DNA of 19,830 nt from Candidatus Zixiibacteriota bacterium. GTDB lineage: Bacteria > Zixibacteria > MSB-5A5 > GN15 > JAAZOE01. The notes under the pieces are model-generated. The model saw only the letters and a program-made list of their open reading frames with translations, made no database searches and was not told where the DNA came from. Numbering within the stretch: the stretch's first letter is position 1; every line of letters begins with the position of its first letter. Made by a program: the position numbers and the translations under genes. Below are positions 16,168 to 19,830 of this stretch, piece by piece. The stretch lies in assembly GCA_030588275.1 (NCBI GenBank), contig JAUUYJ010000009.1, positions 1 through 19,830 of the forward strand, written 5' to 3'.

Positions 16168-18330
16168 ATGAAGATGTTCAAATATGCCGTTTTACTGATA
16201 ATTGCAATTTCTCTCGTGACCAATGGTTTTGCGCAGACGACCAAGCCTCTGCCGAAAGTGCAGGCTCTGGATCAATTTAATCCGATAAAAATCGGTCCAA
16301 CCGGTAATTCATTTAGATTGTCAACCGGCGATACCTGCATTACCAACCTTGGTCAGGAACCGCAATATTTTATCTTTCCCTGGGTTGTTGGGGATGAGTT
16401 GTACAAAGCGTTTCAGGACCCGTCCCAAACCTGCGACTCTCCTTATCCATATACGATCGAGGCGGTGCAGTTTTTCCTTTACTACGTCGATACGTTGCCC
16501 GGTACAGTTCAGCTGGCGGTTGATATTGAAGAAGCTCTGGACCCCGGCGGTTGTCCGTCACCGGGTGAAATGCTGGCGATCTCACCTTTGTACGAATTTC
16601 CGATGGAGCAGAATCTGTACCTGATAACCATCCCGCTTGACACGCCGATCGTTATCAACTCACCATTTTTTACCGGTCTTTATGTTGGTCCGAATGGCAC
16701 TCCCGAAATGTCAGCCGTAATTACCGATTCCTTTCCCGCACCCTGCGCATCTTACAATGACTGGGGTGAAGGGTATGTTGACCTCGATACGGTCCACAAC
16801 GATCAAACCGGAGAAAAAATATTTATCGGACGCCTCCTGCTGTACGCCGTTGGAACCACCGGTGGAAGCGGTGGCACCCAGCCGGCTCCCGATGCTATAT
16901 TTGTCAATCCGGACGACTTTCAGTTGGTCGGAAATCAGGTTGATCTGTGGGCCAACGATGCCGCCGGATCTGATATAATTGACCAGGCCAGCTTTCAATA
17001 TCGCGGAGATGGCAATTGGATTGATATTGGCACCGACGATAATGATGACCCACCACTGCGGGATGGAGTCACCCCATCCGGCTCAGGCAACGGTCTGGCG
17101 ACAACCTGGTTTACGACCGGGTTGGCCGAAGATAATTATGACATGAAAGTTATCATCACCGATTCATTGGGACGAATCGATTCGACCATAATTCCGGTCC
17201 ATGTCGATCCAACCCCTCCTTTCCCGAATTTGATTACCCCGATTTTGGGGCAAAACGTTTGTGGAGGGATAACGGTAGAGGTCTCATGCCCTGATGAGGA
17301 TATCGTTTTTGTGACATTCGATATGAAATCAGCCAACGCCGATTATCAAATCCCCTTTCATATTTTCGACCAGTTTCTCGGAGGGGATGTTGACAACGAT
17401 CCGTTAGACGGTAACCCCGCCTCCGGTGGAGAGTTTGGCGATTTTTGCTCCGGCCCCGCCGCCGCCGCCTCAGTCATCAAATATTGGTTTAATCAGGGAT
17501 ATAATTACATTATGCTTGAGGGGTCTAATGTATTGACCGACGAACAGCTTATCGACCGCCTCTTTTTGGCCATGAATATCAAAGAGCATTTTGGCGCCTA
17601 TGACGGCGAATTTGTCGAAGGGTTGCGCCAATATATTATCACGCACGGTTCGGAGATGGAGTTGCGAACCGAACGGAACCCAACTCTCAATGACCTGTAT
17701 AGCTGGACCGGTAACGAAGAATATACCATCATGGTTGGAGTCTCAGGTGATCCGGGTCAATGGATGACCCTTGCCGGATGGCTTCCACCGAGTGGTACAA
17801 CGCACACCTTCCGCTTCATCAATCCGATAACAGCTGCGGTTGAAGAGATGGAAGTAAAAGATGAGGCTGGAGAATTGTGGGTTTGGCAAAATTCGGAGTG
17901 GCGCATCATCGACATCATCGTCGGGATGATCCCTTATAACTGGACCGTCAGCAAAACCGCCATCGGTGTTGATGCTTACGGCGGTGACGGTTGGGGAACC
18001 TTCTGGAGTGCCAGCGGATTGAACGAAGATTCGATTTACTTCTTCAGTACAACCGTCAACGACCAAACCAACAATGCCTTTACAACCGGGACGATGGTCC
18101 GTTACGATTGCCTGTTTGACCTCAAACCGGGTGATATTGATGATAATGGAAGCATTGATCCGGCCGATATGGTTTATCTGATAAATTTCCTTTACCTCAG
18201 AGGTCCGGCACCACCGCTGGGCGTCGTCGCCGGAGATATTAATTGTGACGGAGTGGTTGATATCGCCGATGTCCTGTTTATCTATCGCCATCTGTTTTCG
18301 GGCGGACCAGCCCCGGTTTCCTGCCAGTAA
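16168..18330 (+). CDS. Secreted dockerin protein with a degenerate papain-like (C39-like) segment
   Basis: A 720-residue exported protein. The signal peptide is at 1-23 (YAVLLIIAISLVTNGFAQ). Residues about 40-230 are a beta-rich domain reminiscent of the modules in the 1638-residue protein (FFTGLYVGPNG, DWGEGYVDL). Residues about 240-400 look like an Ig/Big-type segment (AAGSDIIDQASFQYR, ITDSLGRIDSTIIPVHVD). Residues about 420-600 resemble a C39/papain-like fold (FCSGPAAAASVIKYWF with Cys427), but no clear catalytic His/Asp pair stands out. Residues 653-720 are a dockerin with two complete calcium loops (DIDDNGSIDPAD and DINCDGVVDIAD), and the chain ends VSCQ. GAGGAG 7 bases before the ATG supports the start. 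It is monocistronic and ends at a bidirectional terminator. The dockerin call is firm; the peptidase-like reading is tentative, and a binding or scaffold protein is equally likely. Confidence 0.9.
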   Translation: MKMFKYAVLLIIAISLVTNGFAQTTKPLPKVQALDQFNPIKIGPTGNSFRLSTGDTCITNLGQEPQYFIFPWVVGDELYKAFQDPSQTCDSPYPYTIEAVQFFLYYVDTLPGTVQLAVDIEEALDPGGCPSPGEMLAISPLYEFPMEQNLYLITIPLDTPIVINSPFFTGLYVGPNGTPEMSAVITDSFPAPCASYNDWGEGYVDLDTVHNDQTGEKIFIGRLLLYAVGTTGGSGGTQPAPDAIFVNPDDFQLVGNQVDLWANDAAGSDIIDQASFQYRGDGNWIDIGTDDNDDPPLRDGVTPSGSGNGLATTWFTTGLAEDNYDMKVIITDSLGRIDSTIIPVHVDPTPPFPNLITPILGQNVCGGITVEVSCPDEDIVFVTFDMKSANADYQIPFHIFDQFLGGDVDNDPLDGNPASGGEFGDFCSGPAAAASVIKYWFNQGYNYIMLEGSNVLTDEQLIDRLFLAMNIKEHFGAYDGEFVEGLRQYIITHGSEMELRTERNPTLNDLYSWTGNEEYTIMVGVSGDPGQWMTLAGWLPPSGTTHTFRFINPITAAVEEMEVKDEAGELWVWQNSEWRIIDIIVGMIPYNWTVSKTAIGVDAYGGDGWGTFWSASGLNEDSIYFFSTTVNDQTNNAFTTGTMVRYDCLFDLKPGDIDDNGSIDPADMVYLINFLYLRGPAPPLGVVAGDINCDGVVDIADVLFIYRHLFSGGPAPVSCQ

Positions 18331-18347
18331 ATAAAATTTACGGAAAA

Positions 18348-18379
18348 CAAAAAAACCCCGCTTTTAGCGGGGTTTTTTT
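18348..18379. terminator. Bidirectional rho-independent terminator
   Basis: ACCCCGCT (18355-18362), loop TTT and AGCGGGGT (18366-18373) form a perfect 8-bp stem flanked by seven As on one side and seven Ts on the other. It can end both the plus-strand dockerin transcript and the convergent minus-strand tail-fibre-like transcript. Confidence 0.93.
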
Positions 18380-18415
18380 ATGCTTACAATTCTGCCCGAT
18401 TATCAATTTCTCAAA

Positions 18416-19830
18416 TTACCAGGTCAATTGCCAACTACCGCCTCCGGGAATCAACAATCGTTTTTTCAGAACCGTCCCGGATGGATAATCGGCCGTGATC
18501 AAATATTTGGTCCCTGATGGAGTGAGGCTGTCAGATGGGATCAGATCAAGATAGAAATATCCGGTTGTATCACTGACAACGGTACGTCGATAAGGACTGA
18601 TGATCATCGAATTATACCGGACCGCTCCACCGGTCAGCCGAGCCGTTACAGAAACTCCTTCAACCGGCAACCCGTCGATCCCATAAAAATATCCATAGAC
18701 ACGACAAAGATTCCCGCTGGCGGCCGATCCGATAATAACATCATATCCAAGCAGGCTGTCTGTTTGAGAACCGGTGACAACAACGGTATCATCCCCCGGC
18801 CAGACAAACCCCGCCGACTTGCCGCTGATCAAAAAGGTATCAATGGCATCGACGTTAAAAACGGCATACCCGCCGCTGGAACTGTAACCAACCGCATAGT
18901 CGGCACCGGCCAAATTTTTGATCGAAATTTTTACATCACTTTGGGCCAGGTCAATGCCGCTGGAGTCAACGGCATAAATGGTCCAGATATCAGACCCGGA
19001 ACCGGACGCCGTTGGGCCATAAAAGAGATCGGCATTATTTTGAGCCACCGTTTTTATCAGCGTCGTATCGGTCGATCCGGACGGACCATAAAAGAGCGTC
19101 GGATTGTTGCTGGCAGCAGCGACAATCAAAGCGGTATCAACATTGCCAACAGCACCATCCTCGACATAAATGCCGTTGCCAGTTCCACCATTGAGATATA
19201 TGCCATGATCTCCGACCGTCGTTACCGAAACACCATCCCCGGAATAGCTGGCGCGAACCGCAACTGCATCTCCGCCAGTTCCCGAACCTCCTTGAATTTC
19301 AAGACCATGTTTGTTATCTCCAACCCCGGCGGTAAGCTGCAAAGCATCACCGCTATCGCTATGGATATAATAACCATGACCGCTCAAACTATGCCCCAGC
19401 GCATGCTGACCATAGGATGATCCTTCGGTGTAAAGACCGGCTGATCCCGATCCCAGCCCGACAAAACCACCACCCGATCCAGAGGCGGCATAAGCATACA
19501 TTCCAAAGGCGGCTGTGCCACCTCCTCGCAGGTACAATCCAAACCCCGATCCTGAAGCAATCTCCCCACCAAAGTATGCCCCATGCCCCGAACCTGAGCC
19601 GGTCGCAATCAACGCGGTATCGTTGCCGACAGAGCGAATATGTAAACCGGCCAAAGAAAGGATCGCCTCCGAGCTGTCGTAATGAACAAAACCCCGATTA
19701 GAGGCACTATCCATAATCTCATCGGCTCTTACCAACGAAGCCTCCCCGGCAACCCAATCATCCTGGTTCTGCAAGCTGTCGAGAACGGCATAAACCGAAT
19801 CGAGAATGACGGTCAGCTTGGCCAACTGCC
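18416..19830 (-). CDS. Gly/Ser-rich tail-fibre-like protein (partial, N-terminus beyond the window)
   Basis: The frame is open to the right edge, leaving 470 visible residues. The TTG at 19825 gives a nominal start, but the frame continues past it, so the gene is probably longer. The visible N-terminal part (LTVILDSVYAVLDSLQNQ) is helical, possibly coiled coil. It is followed by about 300 residues of short Gly-rich beta repeats (GLYLRGGG, GHGYYIHSDSG, HGIYLNGGTGNGIYVEDG) typical of trimeric beta-helical fibres. A duplicated 'LFYGP' unit appears twice. The last about 110 residues are an Ig/carboxypeptidase-regulatory-like domain (CRVYGYFYGIDGLPVEGVSVTARL, then TTGYFYLDLIPS). No dockerin is present. 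Such architecture occurs in phage or phage-like tail fibres and in surface adhesins. No other phage gene is visible here, so the origin is open. Confidence 0.75.
   Translation of the reverse strand, partial: QLAKLTVILDSVYAVLDSLQNQDDWVAGEASLVRADEIMDSASNRGFVHYDSSEAILSLAGLHIRSVGNDTALIATGSGSGHGAYFGGEIASGSGFGLYLRGGGTAAFGMYAYAASGSGGGFVGLGSGSAGLYTEGSSYGQHALGHSLSGHGYYIHSDSGDALQLTAGVGDNKHGLEIQGGSGTGGDAVAVRASYSGDGVSVTTVGDHGIYLNGGTGNGIYVEDGAVGNVDTALIVAAASNNPTLFYGPSGSTDTTLIKTVAQNNADLFYGPTASGSGSDIWTIYAVDSSGIDLAQSDVKISIKNLAGADYAVGYSSSGGYAVFNVDAIDTFLISGKSAGFVWPGDDTVVVTGSQTDSLLGYDVIIGSAASGNLCRVYGYFYGIDGLPVEGVSVTARLTGGAVRYNSMIISPYRRTVVSDTTGYFYLDLIPSDSLTPSGTKYLITADYPSGTVLKKRLLIPGGGSWQLTW

Noticed and set aside
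16023..16244. Minus-strand ORF of 73 residues between lipA and the third dockerin gene
   Set aside because: It begins inside the signal-peptide region of the dockerin gene and shows no ribosome binding site; probably a chance frame.
18764..19420. Plus-strand ORF of 218 residues
   Set aside because: It is the antisense shadow of the Gly-rich repeat gene; its long open frame comes from the biased codons of that gene.

Overview
The window (about 48% GC by eye) looks like a chromosomal piece of an uncultured Gram-negative bacterium of the FCB/candidate-phylum type, most like Zixibacteria. This is inferred from gene style, not from a marker gene. The main hint is large secreted proteins that end in a type I dockerin with 'YLIN-(F/Y)-(F/L)...GP-P-C' endings, together with HYR, thrombospondin-3 and beta-propeller domains. 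A membrane-anchored multihaem cytochrome c, an REC-GAF-HD-GYP regulator, lipoyl synthase and a Rad50-type ATPase complete the picture.

Layout. (1) 1-503, minus: start of a membrane-anchored cytochrome c with five CxxCH sites in the visible part, cut by the left edge, with a good promoter at 553-581. (2) 923-3094, plus: secreted cohesin-like/5xHYR/TSP3/dockerin protein with its own promoter. (3) 3095-3631: no recognisable gene. (4) 6660-3632, minus: an SbcC/Rad50-like ATPase translationally coupled to a membrane-anchored thermonuclease. (5) 6794-7030, minus: a small orphan ORF with a good ribosome binding site. (6) 7031-7398: a leader region with two composite stem-loops. (7) 7399-12315, plus: a 1638-residue secreted protein with a triplicated domain, a PQQ-like propeller and a dockerin, followed by a strong terminator. 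(8) 12482-13564, plus: an M50 site-2-type protease. It converges with (9) 16007-13561, minus: lipA and then the REC-GAF-HD-GYP regulator. (10) 16168-18330, plus: a third secreted dockerin protein. It shares a bidirectional terminator with (11) 18416-19830, minus: a Gly/Ser-rich tail-fibre-like protein open at the right edge.

How it fits together. Three of the four large secreted or surface-type proteins carry complete duplicated dockerins, and all three end in Cys-Glu or Cys-Gln. One also has an N-terminal cohesin-like fold. This points to a non-cellulosomal surface or secreted protein network. The remaining genes (lipA, HD-GYP regulator, M50 protease, SbcC-like ATPase) are ordinary housekeeping or signalling functions with no proven link to that network. 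No rRNA, tRNA, IS element or CRISPR array was found.
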